Positions 1 to 7,374 of a stretch of DNA of 9,063 nucleotides are shown here, piece after piece. Origin of the DNA: SFHK01 sp963618055 (lineage in GTDB: Bacteria; Bacillota; Clostridia; Christensenellales; Aristaeellaceae); contig CAVERI010000100.1 in assembly GCA_963618055.1 (NCBI GenBank), positions 1-9,063 of the forward strand, in the 5' to 3' direction. Each line of letters opens with the position of its first letter. Position 1 is the first letter of the stretch. The translations under genes and the position numbers were made by a program. The notes under the pieces were generated by a model that was not told where the DNA came from, made no database searches, and saw nothing but the letters and a program-made list of their open reading frames with translations.

Positions 1-111
1 TGACCATTTTCAGCAATACCAGCAGCCAATAGTAGCACGGTATATGATGGATTTGAAATCTCTCCTTTATCTTGAAATTTGATTTCCGTGTCAAGTTCCC
101 ATGATAAACTG
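1..111. other. AT-rich upstream flank, no supportable gene
   Basis: This stretch is clearly richer in A and T than the cas genes that follow. Forward frame 2 is open from base 2 to a TGA at 80-82 (26 codons) and could be the tail of an upstream gene. The minus strand is also open, from a stop at 180-182 to the window edge, with no ATG in frame. Neither frame carries a motif I recognise, and both are too short to call as genes. Confidence 0.4.
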
Positions 112-140
112 TTGACATTACGGTCTGTATATGGTATAAT
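112..140 (+). promoter_or_regulatory. Consensus sigma-70/sigma-A promoter of the cas operon
   Basis: The -35 box TTGACA lies at 112-117 and the -10 box TATAAT at 135-140, separated by exactly 17 bp. Both hexamers match the consensus at all six positions. A TG dinucleotide at 132-133 adds an extended -10 element (TGn-TATAAT). Transcription should start near 147, leaving a 5' leader of about 55 nt before cas3. No other clear promoter is visible between here and cas2, so this one probably drives all seven genes. Confidence 0.88.
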
Positions 141-145
141 TATAC
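134..145. repeat. 12-bp perfect palindrome over the -10 box (possible operator)
   Basis: GTATAATTATAC is a perfect inverted repeat that covers the -10 hexamer and the five bases after it. A dimeric repressor bound here would block RNA polymerase. Part of the symmetry comes from the TATAAT box itself, so chance is a real alternative. No regulator gene is present in the window. Confidence 0.35.
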
Positions 146-190
146 TTGATAAATGGAGAGAATTGACAGAATGCGATAATTAAGATGACA

Positions 191-199
191 GAAGGTGAG
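191..199 (+). promoter_or_regulatory. Shine-Dalgarno site that decides the cas3 start
   Basis: GAAGGTGAG ends three bases before the ATG at 203; its AAGG core (192-195) is 7 nt from that ATG. The in-frame ATG at 185 has no purine-rich site at proper distance, and the site above would lie inside its coding sequence. The ATG at 203 is therefore preferred. Confidence 0.7.
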
Positions 200-202
200 C
201 GG

Positions 203-2335
203 ATGGAGTGGGAAACGTTTGTGACGCACAGGCGGGAGGACGGGAGTTTTCAGGCGCTGAAGGAGCATCTGGAGAGCGTTGCTTCGCGTGCGGAGGCGTT
301 TGGCCGGGACATCGGCTCGCCGCGGGAAGGGGCTCGGGCTGGGCTTCTTCACGACATTGGCAAGTACAGCGAGGAAGGACAGCGGCGGCAGCGCGATCCA
401 GAGCATGTCGGCAAGGTGGATCATTCCACGGCGGGCATGCAGGAGGCGCTTCGGCTTGGGGACGTTCCGGCGGCGTTTGCCATTGCGGGGCATCACGGAG
501 GGCTTCCGGATTTTGACGAGAATCTGTTGAGACGCGCCCGGAAGACGCTGGATGGCGCGAAGGATCCGTCGGCATGGAGACGCGAGGTGGAGATAGAAGG
601 CCGCACGGATCTTCCGGATTGGATAACGAGCTGCCCGGAATCCATTGAAGCGGCCATGTATATCCGGATGCTGTTTTCCTGTCTGGTGGATGCGGATTAT
701 CTGGATACGGAGACGGCGCTGCAGGGCGAGCAGCCGCGCGGAAAGTTTGCGTCCTTGGAGGAACTGCTTAACAGGCTGAAGACGCATGTTGAACCGTGGC
801 TGGAAGCGCCGCGCGACGAGTTGTGCCGCCGCAGAAACGAAATTCTGACGGATTGCCTGCGGGGCGGCGAGAAGCCGAAGGGGCTTTACACGCTGACCGT
901 GCCGACGGGCGGCGGAAAAACGGTGGCTTCCTTGGCCTTCGCGCTCAGTCATGCGAGAGAGCATGGTCTGAAGCGCGTAATTTACGTCATTCCCTATACG
1001 AGTATTATTGAACAGACAGCGGACACATTTTCAAAATTTCTGGGCGCGGAGAACGTGCTTGAGCATCACAGTCAGGTAGAGCCCGACGAAGAGGATGCGG
1101 AGGATTCCGCGGCGCTGCGCCGCCGTCTTGCCTGTGAAAACTGGGATGCGCCGGTGATTGTGACGACGGCCGTGCAGTTTTTTGAGTCGCTGTACGCGGC
1201 GAAAACCTCGCGCTGCCGCAAACTGCACAACCTTGCGCGGAGCGTGATCATCTTCGACGAATCGCAGACGCTGCCGGTCACGCTTTTAAGGCCGTGCGTA
1301 TCCGCGATTGCGGAGCTTGTGCGGCGCTACGGCGCGACGGCGGTGCTGTGCACGGCGACGCAGCCGGCGCTTGGAAAGCTGTTTCATGAATTTGCGCCGG
1401 AATTATCCATTCGGGAGCTTGCGCCGAACCCGGACGGGCTGTTTGATTTCTTCCGAAGGGTACATTTTGTCCGCGAGGGGTTTTTAACGGATGAAATGGT
1501 TTCGCAAAGGCTTTCGGAGGAAGAGCAGGTACTGTGCGTGGTCAATTCGCGCAGGCGGGCGCGGGAGATTTTTCAGATGCTGCCGGAAGAAGGCCGGTTT
1601 CACCTGTCTACGCTGATGACGGCCGTGGATCGTTCGCGCACGCTGGACGAGATTCGCGTTCGCCTGAAGAAGGGACTTCGCTGCCGCGTGGTGTCTACCA
1701 GCCTTGTGGAGGCGGGCGTGGACGTGGATCTTCCTGCCGTGTGGCGGGAAATGTCGGGGCTGGACAGCATTTTGCAGGCAGCGGGGCGCTGTAACCGCGA
1801 GGGCGGCAGGCAGGCGGAGGAAAGCGCTGTTCACATCTTCGAGGGAGAAGGCCGTGTCAGCGCGGCGCTGCGGCTGCGCATGGTTCCCGCGGCGGAGGTT
1901 CTGGAGGAATTTGAGGACATCAATACCCGATCGGCGATTGAGCGCTATTTTGAAAAGCTCCTGTGGGTGCACGGCGGGGAAGGGCTGGATCAGCCGCGCA
2001 TATTGGATTCGGAGAAGCATTTGCTGTTTCAAAAGGTCGCGGAGGATTTTCGCATGATTGACGACAAAGGGTCTCGCATCGTGTACATTCCCACGCCGGA
2101 CAACGCGGAGGATTTACGCCTTCTGCGGCTGGGCTTCTTTACGCGGGAGCGGATGCGGCGGCTTGGGCGAGCGGCGGTGAGTCTGCCGCTTTACGAGTAT
2201 CAGGCGCTGGCGGACGCGTGCGCGGTGGAGGATCACGGCGCGGACGGTTTTGGCATCCTGCTGAATGCGGACGCGTACAGCCCGATGTGCGGACTGGATG
2301 TGCGCTGTGAGGGCGGCTCGGCGCAATTTGTTTAG
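203..2335 (+). CDS. cas3: CRISPR-associated nuclease-helicase Cas3 (subtype I-C, HD plus SF2 helicase)
   Basis: This is the effector nuclease of interference. Cascade bound to target DNA recruits it, and it nicks, unwinds (3'-5', ATP-driven) and degrades the displaced strand. Numbered from the ATG at 203 (710 residues), the N-terminal HD domain shows His22, the HD pair 50-51 with Lys54 (LLHDIGK), DHS at 73-75 and the GHHGG histidines 97-98, plus a DADYLDTE segment at 163-170. The helicase follows: Walker A PTGGGKT at 234-240, motif II DESQ at 352-355 (where DEAH or DEAQ-like forms are usual), motif III TAT at 384-386, motif V STSLVEAGVDVD at 498-509 and motif VI QAAGRCNREG at 525-534. Length and HD-helicase order are normal for I-C, and nothing looks broken. 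An in-frame ATG at 185 would add six residues but lacks a ribosome site. It is the first gene of the operon, 18 nt ahead of cas5c. Confidence 0.97.
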   Translation: MEWETFVTHRREDGSFQALKEHLESVASRAEAFGRDIGSPREGARAGLLHDIGKYSEEGQRRQRDPEHVGKVDHSTAGMQEALRLGDVPAAFAIAGHHGGLPDFDENLLRRARKTLDGAKDPSAWRREVEIEGRTDLPDWITSCPESIEAAMYIRMLFSCLVDADYLDTETALQGEQPRGKFASLEELLNRLKTHVEPWLEAPRDELCRRRNEILTDCLRGGEKPKGLYTLTVPTGGGKTVASLAFALSHAREHGLKRVIYVIPYTSIIEQTADTFSKFLGAENVLEHHSQVEPDEEDAEDSAALRRRLACENWDAPVIVTTAVQFFESLYAAKTSRCRKLHNLARSVIIFDESQTLPVTLLRPCVSAIAELVRRYGATAVLCTATQPALGKLFHEFAPELSIRELAPNPDGLFDFFRRVHFVREGFLTDEMVSQRLSEEEQVLCVVNSRRRAREIFQMLPEEGRFHLSTLMTAVDRSRTLDEIRVRLKKGLRCRVVSTSLVEAGVDVDLPAVWREMSGLDSILQAAGRCNREGGRQAEESAVHIFEGEGRVSAALRLRMVPAAEVLEEFEDINTRSAIERYFEKLLWVHGGEGLDQPRILDSEKHLLFQKVAEDFRMIDDKGSRIVYIPTPDNAEDLRLLRLGFFTRERMRRLGRAAVSLPLYEYQALADACAVEDHGADGFGILLNADAYSPMCGLDVRCEGGSAQFV

Positions 2336-2353
2336 AGAAGGAGGCGGGGGCGC

Positions 2354-2998
2354 ATGTCGATTCTGATGGAGGTGTGGGGGCCGATGGCCTGCTTCACGCG
2401 CCCGGAGATGAAAACGGAGCGCGTGAGCTACGACGTTCCCACGCCAAGCGCGGTTCGAGGTATGATTGAAAGCGTGTATTTTCATCCCGGGCTTCGGTGG
2501 ATTCCCGACCGAATCTGGGTATTGAATCGCGTTCAGTTCATGAACATACGCCGCAACGAAGTGAAGTCAAAGGTGCTTGCGTCGGCCGTGATGCAGGAAG
2601 CCAACGGCGGCAGGACAGGCGCGATTTTTACGTCGGAGGACATTCAGCAGCGCGCGGCCATGCTTCTGAAGGACGTGCATTATGTCTTCGAAGCGCATTT
2701 CGAGATGACGGAGAAGGCGAATCCGTCGGACAATCCCGGAAAATTTCAGGATATTGTGAAGCGCAGGCTGCGCAAAGGCGCGTGCTATTCCACGCCGTAT
2801 CTCGGCTGCCGGGAGTGCACGGCGCATTTTCGGCTGTGGGAGGGCGGCGAGATTCCGTCGATCGACGAAACGCGGGATCTGGGCTACATGCTCTATGACA
2901 TGGACTACAGCGACCCGGCCAACATTCAGCCGATGTTCTTCCGCGCGAAAATGGAGCATGGAGTGATCGACCTTCGGAACTGCGAGGTGGTTCGATGA
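2354..2998 (+). CDS. cas5c: Cas5c (Cas5d), crRNA-processing endoribonuclease and Cascade subunit
   Basis: In subtype I-C there is no Cas6; Cas5c cuts the precursor RNA at the base of each repeat hairpin and stays on the 5' handle within Cascade. The protein has 214 residues. The family hallmarks are clear: FTRPEMKTERVSYDVPTPSA at 14-33, ESVYFHP at 39-45, RRNEV at 66-70, DNPGK at 126-130 and PYLGCRE at 148-154. Aligned from memory with Bacillus halodurans Cas5d (catalytic Tyr46, Lys116, His117), Tyr42 and Lys130 are kept but the histidine position is Phe131. The start is secure: AAGGAGG at 2338-2344 sits 9 nt before the ATG. The stop overlaps the cas8c start in an ATGA, so the two are probably translationally coupled. 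Assignment is firm; the effect of the Phe on cleavage is unknown. Confidence 0.96.
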   Translation: MSILMEVWGPMACFTRPEMKTERVSYDVPTPSAVRGMIESVYFHPGLRWIPDRIWVLNRVQFMNIRRNEVKSKVLASAVMQEANGGRTGAIFTSEDIQQRAAMLLKDVHYVFEAHFEMTEKANPSDNPGKFQDIVKRRLRKGACYSTPYLGCRECTAHFRLWEGGEIPSIDETRDLGYMLYDMDYSDPANIQPMFFRAKMEHGVIDLRNCEVVR

Positions 2999-4746
2999 TT
3001 CTTCAGGCGCTGGTGCGCGCGTATGAGGCCTTGGCCGCGGACGGCAGGCTGGACAAGCCCGGCTGGCTGGAGACGAAGGTGTCGTGGAGTCTCGAGCTGG
3101 ATGAGGACGGGCGGCTGAAGCGGATTTATCCGGTGGGACAGCCGGACGAAAAGGGAAAGCGCACGGTTCGCGCCATGAAGCTGCCGGAGATGGTCAAGCG
3201 CTCCAGCGGCGTGGCGGCGAACTTTCTGTGCGACAACGCCATGTACATGCTGGGCGTGGACAGCAAGGGAAAGAAAACGCGCGCGCTGGAATGCTATTCC
3301 GCCTGCGCGGATCTGCATTGTCGGCTGCTGGATGGCGTGGATTCGACGATGGCGCGGGCAATCTGCCGATTCTTTCAAAAGTGGGACGCAGAAAACGCGG
3401 AAGCGCATCCGCTGCTCGCGCCCATACTGGACGAGCTGAAGGGCGGCGGCAACCTTGTGTTCAGCATGCGGGAGGTGTTCGCGCAGGATGTGCCGGAGAT
3501 TCGTGCCGCGTGGGACAAGGCCTACGGCGACCGGGCGGACGCGCCGCACGGGAGATGTCTGGTGACAGGCGAGGCCGGGCCAATCGCGAAGCTGCACCCG
3601 AGCATCAAGGGCGTGGCGGGCGCACAGGCAACGGGCGCGTCGCTGGTGTCGTTCAATGGAGCGGCGTATGAGTCCTATGGGCGCGCGGACGATCAGGGGC
3701 TGAACGCGCCGGTCGGCGAGCGGGCGACGTTCGCGTATGGCGCGGCGCTGAATTACATGCTGCGTGAGCCGGAGTATCACGCGCGCCTTGGCGGCACGAC
3801 CGTCGTCTACTGGGCGGAGAGCGCGCAGCGGCCATACAGCGTGCTGTTCGCGAAGCTGATGGGCAAGGCGGATGACGGCGTGGATCAGACGCTTTTAAAA
3901 AGTGTCGTTCGCGACCTGCGCAGAGGTCAAACGGCCATGCTGGACGGCGTGCCGCTGCAGCCGGATAATCCGTTCTATTTTCTGGGGCTTGCGCCGAACG
4001 CGTCGCGGCTGTCGGTACGCTTCTTTTTGCAAAACAGCGTCCGCGCGTTCGCGGAGAATCTGCATGAACACCAGAAGCGAATGGAAATCGCGCGGCCATC
4101 GTTTGACCCGCGGGAGGAGCTTTCCATCTGGGCGATGCTGAACGAGACGGCCAATCCCAAGAGCACGGACAAGAAGCCGCCGGACGAGCTGGTGGGCGAG
4201 GTGATGCGCGCCATATTGATGAACGCGGCCTATCCCGCGTCGCTGTTTGCGCAGGTGGAGGTGCGAATTCGCGCCGAGCGGGACATAAACCGCGGCAAGG
4301 CGGCGATTCTCAAGGCGTATTTGGATAAAAACGTGGTGCGCGATCAGGAAGGGCATCCGATGAGGGAGGTATTGACGGTGAAACTGAACGAAGAGACAAG
4401 CTACGCGCCGTATGTGCTGGGGCGGCTGTTCGCGGTGCTGGAAAGCCTTCAGCAGAGCGCGAACCCCAATATCAACGCGACGATTCGAGACCGATATTTC
4501 AATTCTGCGTGTGCGACGCCCGCGCAGGTATTTCCCACGCTGATCAAGCTGGCGCAGAATCATCTGAACAAGCTGGATGACGGGCTGGGCGTTTATTACG
4601 ATAAGCGAATGGCCGACCTGTGCGGTCGGCTGACGGAATCGCTGCCAAAGCATCTGACGCTGGAGGAGCAGGGCGTTTTCCAGCTGGGCTATTATCATCA
4701 GAGACAGGCATCGTTCACCAAGAAGGAGGAAAAGGAAAATGGCTGA
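2995..4746 (+). CDS. cas8c: Cas8c (Csd1), large subunit of type I-C Cascade
   Basis: Cas8c is the large Cascade subunit that reads the PAM and helps open the target duplex and recruit Cas3. The product has 583 residues, a normal Csd1 length. Family signatures are CLVTG at 188-192, IAKLHPSIKGVAGAQ at 197-211 running into GASLVSFN (214-221) and AYESYG (224-229), TTVVYWAE at 268-275, and LGLAPNASRLSVRFF at 330-344. The start is the ATG of an ATGA overlap with cas5c, preceded by GAGGTGG at 2984-2990. The 3' end overlaps cas7c by 8 nt and contains the cas7c ribosome site. The last ~120 codons also appear to be translated separately as Cas11c (see 4378-4746). No frameshift or missing signature is seen. 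Confidence 0.95.
   Translation: MILQALVRAYEALAADGRLDKPGWLETKVSWSLELDEDGRLKRIYPVGQPDEKGKRTVRAMKLPEMVKRSSGVAANFLCDNAMYMLGVDSKGKKTRALECYSACADLHCRLLDGVDSTMARAICRFFQKWDAENAEAHPLLAPILDELKGGGNLVFSMREVFAQDVPEIRAAWDKAYGDRADAPHGRCLVTGEAGPIAKLHPSIKGVAGAQATGASLVSFNGAAYESYGRADDQGLNAPVGERATFAYGAALNYMLREPEYHARLGGTTVVYWAESAQRPYSVLFAKLMGKADDGVDQTLLKSVVRDLRRGQTAMLDGVPLQPDNPFYFLGLAPNASRLSVRFFLQNSVRAFAENLHEHQKRMEIARPSFDPREELSIWAMLNETANPKSTDKKPPDELVGEVMRAILMNAAYPASLFAQVEVRIRAERDINRGKAAILKAYLDKNVVRDQEGHPMREVLTVKLNEETSYAPYVLGRLFAVLESLQQSANPNINATIRDRYFNSACATPAQVFPTLIKLAQNHLNKLDDGLGVYYDKRMADLCGRLTESLPKHLTLEEQGVFQLGYYHQRQASFTKKEEKENG
4364..4370 (+). promoter_or_regulatory. Internal Shine-Dalgarno site within cas8c for Cas11c
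   Basis: GGGAGGT lies inside the cas8c frame and is followed, after a 7-nt spacer, by an in-frame GTG at 4378. This is as strong as the sites in front of the annotated genes and well placed for an internal start. A second, weaker pair lies just upstream: AGGAAGGG at 4346-4353 before an in-frame ATG at 4360. Confidence 0.6.
4378..4746 (+). CDS. cas11c: Cas11c, Cascade small subunit translated from within cas8c
   Basis: Subtype I-C loci lack a separate small-subunit gene. It is known that the small subunit Cas11c is made by internal initiation in the 3' part of cas8c and lines the inner face of Cascade along the target strand. Here an in-frame GTG at 4378 (Val462 of Cas8c) follows a strong GGGAGGT at 4364-4370, giving 122 residues that end at the cas8c stop. 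The in-frame ATG at 4360, with AGGAAGGG upstream, would give 128 residues. The segment is rich in helix-forming residues, as expected for an alpha-helical small subunit, and runs from KLNEETSYAPYVLGR to the C-terminus. The family mechanism is established; the exact start codon is my inference. Confidence 0.68.
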   Translation: MKLNEETSYAPYVLGRLFAVLESLQQSANPNINATIRDRYFNSACATPAQVFPTLIKLAQNHLNKLDDGLGVYYDKRMADLCGRLTESLPKHLTLEEQGVFQLGYYHQRQASFTKKEEKENG

Positions 4747-5638
4747 CTGCATTCAGAATCGATATGACTTCGTGGTGCTGTTCGACGTGGAAAATGGAAA
4801 TCCCAACGGCGATCCGGACGCGGGCAACATGCCGCGCGTAGATCCTGAGACGAACTGCGGGCTGGTGACGGACGTATGCCTGAAGCGCAAGATTCGCAAT
4901 TACGTGGAGACGGTGAAGGAGGGCGACCTGCGCTACGGCATTTACATCAAGGAAAACGAGCCGCTGAATCGCAGCGACCGCAAGGCGCTGGCGGAAAGCG
5001 GATACCCGGACATCAAGGAAAGCGAACTGAAAAATCTGAAGAAGTCGGACAAGGACATCGACGCCAAGCTGCTGGCCTATATGTGCGAGCATTACTTTGA
5101 CATTCGCACCTTCGGCGCGGTGATGACCACGTTTGTGAAGGCGTCCTTGAATTGCGGACAGGTGCGCGGCCCGGTGCAGCTGGGCTTCGCTAAGAGCGTG
5201 GATCCGATCATGCCGCAGGATGTCAGCATCACCCGCGTGGCGATTACCACCGAGGAGGACGCCGCCCGGAAGGGTACGGAAATGGGACGCAAGTTCATCG
5301 TGCCGTATGGGCTGTATCGCGTGGAGGGCTTCGTGTCCGCGAATCTGGCGCGCAAGACGACCGGCTTCTCGGAGGAAGACCTGAAGCTTCTGTGGCAGGC
5401 CATTCTGAACATGTTCGAAAACGACCGCAGCGCGGCGCGGGGCAAGATGGCCGTGCGCAAGCTGATCGTGTTCAAGCACGACAGCGAGCTGGGCAACGCG
5501 CCGGCGTGGAAGCTGTTTGATCTGGTGCATGTAAACCGCGCGGAGGGCGTTTCCGCGCCGCGAAGCTACGGCGACTACGTCGTCACCGTGGACGAAGCCA
5601 ACCTGCCCGAGGGCGTGCGGTGCGAAGTGATGGGGTGA
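4739..5638 (+). CDS. cas7c: Cas7c (Csd2), backbone subunit of type I-C Cascade
   Basis: Cas7c is the RRM-fold protein that polymerises along the crRNA spacer to form the Cascade filament. The 299-residue product has the family landmarks: FDVENGNPNGDPDAGNMPRV at 15-34, DVCLKRKIRNYVE at 45-57, DIRTFGAV at 121-128, GQVRGPVQ at 140-147 and GRKFIVPYGLY at 183-193. The ATG is 9 nt after AAGGAGG (4723-4729), one of the strongest ribosome sites here, which suits a subunit needed in several copies per complex. The gene overlaps cas8c by 8 nt and cas4 by 19 nt with the cas4 start used here. The length is typical and no anomaly is seen. Confidence 0.96.
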   Translation: MADCIQNRYDFVVLFDVENGNPNGDPDAGNMPRVDPETNCGLVTDVCLKRKIRNYVETVKEGDLRYGIYIKENEPLNRSDRKALAESGYPDIKESELKNLKKSDKDIDAKLLAYMCEHYFDIRTFGAVMTTFVKASLNCGQVRGPVQLGFAKSVDPIMPQDVSITRVAITTEEDAARKGTEMGRKFIVPYGLYRVEGFVSANLARKTTGFSEEDLKLLWQAILNMFENDRSAARGKMAVRKLIVFKHDSELGNAPAWKLFDLVHVNRAEGVSAPRSYGDYVVTVDEANLPEGVRCEVMG

Positions 5639-6294
5639 ATGAGGAGGAGTATCTGACGCTTTCAGGCGTGCAGCACTATGCCTTCTGTCCGCGGCAGTGG
5701 GCGCTGATCTTCGTCGAGCAGCAGTGGAAGGACAACGAGCGAACCGTTGACGGCAGCCTGATGCACGCGCGTGCGCACGACGAAACGCTGATCGAACGCC
5801 GGGGCGACACGCTGACCGCGCGCGGCCTTCGCGTCGTTTCGCATGCGCTGCACGTGACCGGTGTGTGCGACGTGGTGGAGTTTCATTTAGATTCCAACGG
5901 GATTTCTCTGCCGGGACAGGATGGACGCTGGCAGCCGTATCCCGTGGAATACAAGCGCGGCGCGCCCAAATCGCACGACGCAGACGAGCTGCAGCTGTGC
6001 GGACAGGCGATGTGTCTGGAAGAAATGCTGCTGTGCGAGATTCCGGAGGGCAGTCTGTATTATGGTGAGACCCGGAGAAGACAGGTGGTTTGCTTTACGC
6101 CAGAGCTTCGCGGGCGCGTGCGCCATATGCTGGAAGCCATGCAGGACGAAATGACGCGTGGGCACACGCCGTCCGTAAAAGCGGACAAGCGCTGCACCTC
6201 CTGCTCCATGAAGGAAATCTGCCTGCCCGGCTTGCGCAAATCGCCGTCGGTAACCGCCTATTTGCAGCGGGCGGCGGAGGAGGGCGCGGAATGA
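5620..6294 (+). CDS. cas4: Cas4, Fe-S cluster PAM-selecting nuclease of the adaptation complex
   Basis: Cas4 is a RecB-like nuclease that joins Cas1-Cas2, trims prespacers at the PAM side and so fixes correct spacer choice and orientation. Numbered from the GTG at 5620 (224 residues), the four cluster cysteines are Cys23 (AFCPRQWAL) and Cys192, Cys195 and Cys201 (CTSCSMKEIC). The nuclease core shows His49, Asp84 (GVCDVVEF), Glu110-x-Lys112 (VEYKRG) and a glutamine motif at 125-129 (QLCGQ). All key residues are present, so it should be active. The start is uncertain. GTG 5620 has GAGGG 6 nt upstream. An in-frame GTG at 5635 makes a 4-nt GTGA overlap with the cas7c stop and gives the more usual N-terminus (NEEEYLTLSG), but has a poor ribosome site. 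The 3' end overlaps cas1 in an ATGA. Confidence 0.95.
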   Translation: MRSDGVNEEEYLTLSGVQHYAFCPRQWALIFVEQQWKDNERTVDGSLMHARAHDETLIERRGDTLTARGLRVVSHALHVTGVCDVVEFHLDSNGISLPGQDGRWQPYPVEYKRGAPKSHDADELQLCGQAMCLEEMLLCEIPEGSLYYGETRRRQVVCFTPELRGRVRHMLEAMQDEMTRGHTPSVKADKRCTSCSMKEICLPGLRKSPSVTAYLQRAAEEGAE

Positions 6295-7322
6295 GAAGAC
6301 TTTTGAACACGCTGTTCGTCACCTCTGAGGACGCGTATCTGGCGCTGGAAAACGAGAACGTCGTGATCTACAAGGGCGAGGAAAAGGCGGCGCAATATCC
6401 GCTGAAGCTGTTTGAAAGCCTTCTCAGCTTTTCCTATAAGGGCGCGAGTCCGGCGCTGATGGGCGCGTGCGTGCGAAACGGCATAGGGCTGACATTCCTC
6501 ACGCCCAACGGGCGAATGCTGGCGCGGGTTGTCGGCGAATCGCAGGGAAATGTGCGCCTGCGCAAGGAGCAATACCGCGTTTCAGATAACCCGGAAGCAA
6601 GCTGCCGCGCGGCGCGGAGCTTCATCTTTGGAAAGGTTTACAACAGCCGCTGGGTGCTGGAACGCACGCTGCGCGATCACGCGCTGCGGGTAAAGGCAGA
6701 CGAGCTGCACGCGGCCTCCGCGCATTTGCAGGAGCAGTTGAAGCCGCTGCTCGCGGCGGAGTCGCTGGATACGCTGCGCGGCATGGAGGGCGAAGCTTCC
6801 GCCTGCTACTTCGGCGTATGGGACGAAATGATTCTGAACCAGAAGGACGATTTTCGCTTCGACGGGCGCAACCGCCGTCCACCGCTCGACCGCGTGAACG
6901 CGGCGCTGTCCATGACCTATACGCTGCTGACGCACGACTGCGCCTCCGCGCTGGAAAGCGTCGGGCTGGACGCGTATGTGGGCTTCCTGCATCGCGACCG
7001 CCCGGGACGCACGTCTCTGGCTCTTGACCTGATGGAGGAGCTGCGCGCGCCGCTGGCGGATCGGCTGGTGCTGACGCTCATCAATACGCGTGTACTTCAG
7101 AAAACGCATTTCCGCACGCAGCCCGGCGGCGCGGTGCTCCTGACGGATGCGGGACGCAAGGCGCTGCTGAACGCGTGGCAGACAAAAAAGAAGGAGGAAA
7201 TCACACATCCGTATCTGAAGGAAAAAATCCCATGGGGTTTGATTCCCTACGTGCAGGCGCTGCTGCTCGCGCGCCATCTCCGCGGCGATTTGGAGGCGTA
7301 CCCGCCGTTTTTGTGGAAGTGA
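6291..7322 (+). CDS. cas1: Cas1 spacer integrase (subtype I-C)
   Basis: Cas1 is the metal-dependent integrase that, with Cas2, inserts prespacers at the leader-repeat junction. The 343-residue protein has the expected active site: Glu166 (RGMEGEAS), His234 (GFLHRDRPGR) and the acidic Asp246/Glu249 (LALDLMEE). The conserved PLDRVNAALSMTYTLL stretch lies at 198-213. I start at the ATG in the ATGA overlap with the cas4 stop, because GGAGGAGGG at 6276-6284 lies 6 nt upstream. The frame stays open further upstream but only as a shadow of cas4. The overlap implies coupled translation with cas4, its partner in prespacer processing. Length is normal and nothing seems degraded. Confidence 0.97.
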   Translation: MRRLLNTLFVTSEDAYLALENENVVIYKGEEKAAQYPLKLFESLLSFSYKGASPALMGACVRNGIGLTFLTPNGRMLARVVGESQGNVRLRKEQYRVSDNPEASCRAARSFIFGKVYNSRWVLERTLRDHALRVKADELHAASAHLQEQLKPLLAAESLDTLRGMEGEASACYFGVWDEMILNQKDDFRFDGRNRRPPLDRVNAALSMTYTLLTHDCASALESVGLDAYVGFLHRDRPGRTSLALDLMEELRAPLADRLVLTLINTRVLQKTHFRTQPGGAVLLTDAGRKALLNAWQTKKKEEITHPYLKEKIPWGLIPYVQALLLARHLRGDLEAYPPFLWK

Positions 7323-7330
7323 GAGTGCAA

Positions 7331-7366
7331 CCCTTTCCTTTGCGATTGGCCGAGAGGAGAGAAGGG
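7331..7366 (+). promoter_or_regulatory. Weak hairpin that could cover the cas2 ribosome site
   Basis: CCCTT at 7331-7335 can pair with AAGGG at 7362-7366, part of the AAGGGAG Shine-Dalgarno site for cas2; a T-G wobble extends it to six pairs. It lies in the 52-nt cas1-cas2 gap, the only long gap among the cas genes. The stem is short with a 25-base loop, so it may mean nothing. Confidence 0.18.
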
Positions 7367-7374
7367 AGAAACCG

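Noticed and set aside
163..168. Second TTGACA between the promoter and cas3
   Set aside because: No -10-like hexamer lies 16-18 bp downstream (around 185-192), so it is not a promoter by itself.
140..964. Long minus-strand frame opposite the start of cas3
   Set aside because: It lies antisense to the HD domain of cas3, is very rich in Arg, Pro and His, and has no recognisable family; it is a shadow of GC-rich code. Other antisense frames in 1031-7277 were rejected for the same reason.
6090..6290. Upstream extension of the cas1 frame
   Set aside because: It lies wholly inside cas4; cas1 proteins begin at the ATG at 6291, which has a strong ribosome site and an ATGA overlap.
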